6,191 nucleotides of DNA, from NCBI GenBank assembly GCA_001800495.1, contig MGVM01000139.1, positions 5,959 through 12,149 on the forward strand, given 5' to 3'. The first letter of the stretch is position 1, and each line of letters begins with the position of its first letter. This DNA is from Elusimicrobia bacterium RIFOXYB2_FULL_48_7. Its GTDB lineage: Bacteria; Elusimicrobiota; Endomicrobiia; CG1-02-37-114; XYA2-FULL-39-19. Made by a program: the position numbers and the translations under genes. Shown one piece after another: positions 5,754-6,191 of this stretch. Under the pieces are notes generated by a model. That model had not been told where the DNA came from, searched no databases, and saw only the letters and a program-made list of their open reading frames with translations.

Positions 5754-6191
5754 ATGAATAAAAACCACCATTTTAAAACCTCAAATAAAGTAAACTCCAG
5801 CCTTTTTTCAAAACTACTAACCGCAATAGCCCTATTTTTCTCGTTTATCGTTTTTTCCAGCCAGATTGTTTCAGCACAACCTGATTCAATATATAATCTT
5901 TCAGCACTTACTGGTACAAATTCGGGCACAATTGATCTTTCATGGACCTATCCGGGCCCTTACTCAATATTGTCAGGCGAGAAATTTGCGGTTCAATATG
6001 CGTCATATACCGTCTATCTTACCTGGGACAACACAAATGCTCAACTATTCCTTTCCACAGGCCCTATATACCCGGGTGAATCACAACAATACACTGTAAC
6101 CGGACTAATTGAGGGAACAACATACTTCTTCCGTGTCTGGACGTCAACCGAAGGCGCAACCAGCTGGTCAAATCTTTCAAATGGGGCGACA
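5754..6191 (+). CDS. Secreted protein with N-terminal fibronectin type III domain, 3' end cut by window
   Basis: 146 codons are open from ATG 5754 to the right edge without a stop. An in-frame TAA at 5748-5750 makes this the first possible ATG. The best ribosome-binding match, AAGG (5736-5739), is rather far (14 nt). Residues 1-41 form a long signal peptide with a basic, polar N-region (1-20), a hydrophobic core (21-36) and a cut after VSA (41/42). Residues 45-140 fit a fibronectin type III fold: LSALTG (49-54), the conserved Trp in IDLSW (60-64), VQYA (80-83) and YTVTGLIEGTTYFFRVW (113-129) with the family's Leu and Tyr. Such proteins are often long multi-domain surface or secreted proteins; the rest lies outside the window. 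The upstream spacer and own promoter suggest it is separate from the motor operon, though it could be a surface partner of it. Codon use here is more AT-rich than in the motor genes. Confidence 0.82.
   Translation, partial: MNKNHHFKTSNKVNSSLFSKLLTAIALFFSFIVFSSQIVSAQPDSIYNLSALTGTNSGTIDLSWTYPGPYSILSGEKFAVQYASYTVYLTWDNTNAQLFLSTGPIYPGESQQYTVTGLIEGTTYFFRVWTSTEGATSWSNLSNGAT

Noticed and set aside
5866..6099. Plus-strand 77-codon open frame in the right-hand region
   Set aside because: It overlaps the fibronectin-III frame starting at 5754, which has a signal peptide and domain signature; the 77-codon frame has neither.
1..6191. CRISPR array, tRNA or rRNA genes, or a complete insertion sequence
   Set aside because: No regularly spaced repeats, no cloverleaf or rRNA-like stretch and no transposase frame were seen; nearly all of the window is explained by seven coding regions.

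Overview
This is a bacterial window read almost entirely on the + strand. It suggests a peptidoglycan-containing, diderm-type bacterium: secreted proteins carry Sec signal peptides and two proteins have OmpA-type peptidoglycan-binding domains. The wording of the galT-like protein and of the secreted fibronectin-III protein at the right end reminds me of Elusimicrobiota, Omnitrophota and neighbouring candidate phyla. That placement is an inference from recall, not a demonstrated affiliation.

Layout. Positions 2-976 hold the 3' part of a galT-family nucleotidyltransferase whose first few codons lie outside the window. Positions 1000-5509 hold five tightly packed genes: (i) a 483-residue membrane protein that joins a FliF-like periplasmic domain and membrane helix directly to the FliG middle and C-terminal domains; (ii) a MotA/PomA stator protein; (iii) and (iv) two consecutive MotB-type proteins; and (v) an exported TPR protein. 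Gaps inside the cluster run from an 11-bp overlap to 56 bp. The largest gap carries a strong GC-rich hairpin (3925-3955). Positions 5510-5753 are non-coding. They contain a TCATTGCGAG-type dispersed repeat, a long inverted repeat and a good sigma70-like promoter. The promoter drives an incomplete gene (5754 to the right edge) for a secreted protein that starts with a fibronectin type III domain.

How the genes fit together. In a flagellum, FliF forms the membrane ring and its cytoplasmic tail binds the N-terminal domain of FliG; MotA/MotB stators then push on the FliG C-terminal domain. Here one polypeptide keeps the FliF membrane-proximal part and the FliG torque part, and lacks exactly the pieces (FliF ring-building domains 1 and 2, FliF tail, FliG N-domain) that a direct fusion makes unnecessary or that serve the flagellar export ring. 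It is followed at once by a complete stator set with two different MotB subunits and a periplasmic TPR protein. No rod, hook, filament, export or chemotaxis gene is visible. The most interesting reading is a compact, ion-driven rotor-stator machine that may work without a classical flagellum. The sequence supports the parts list; the function is inference.
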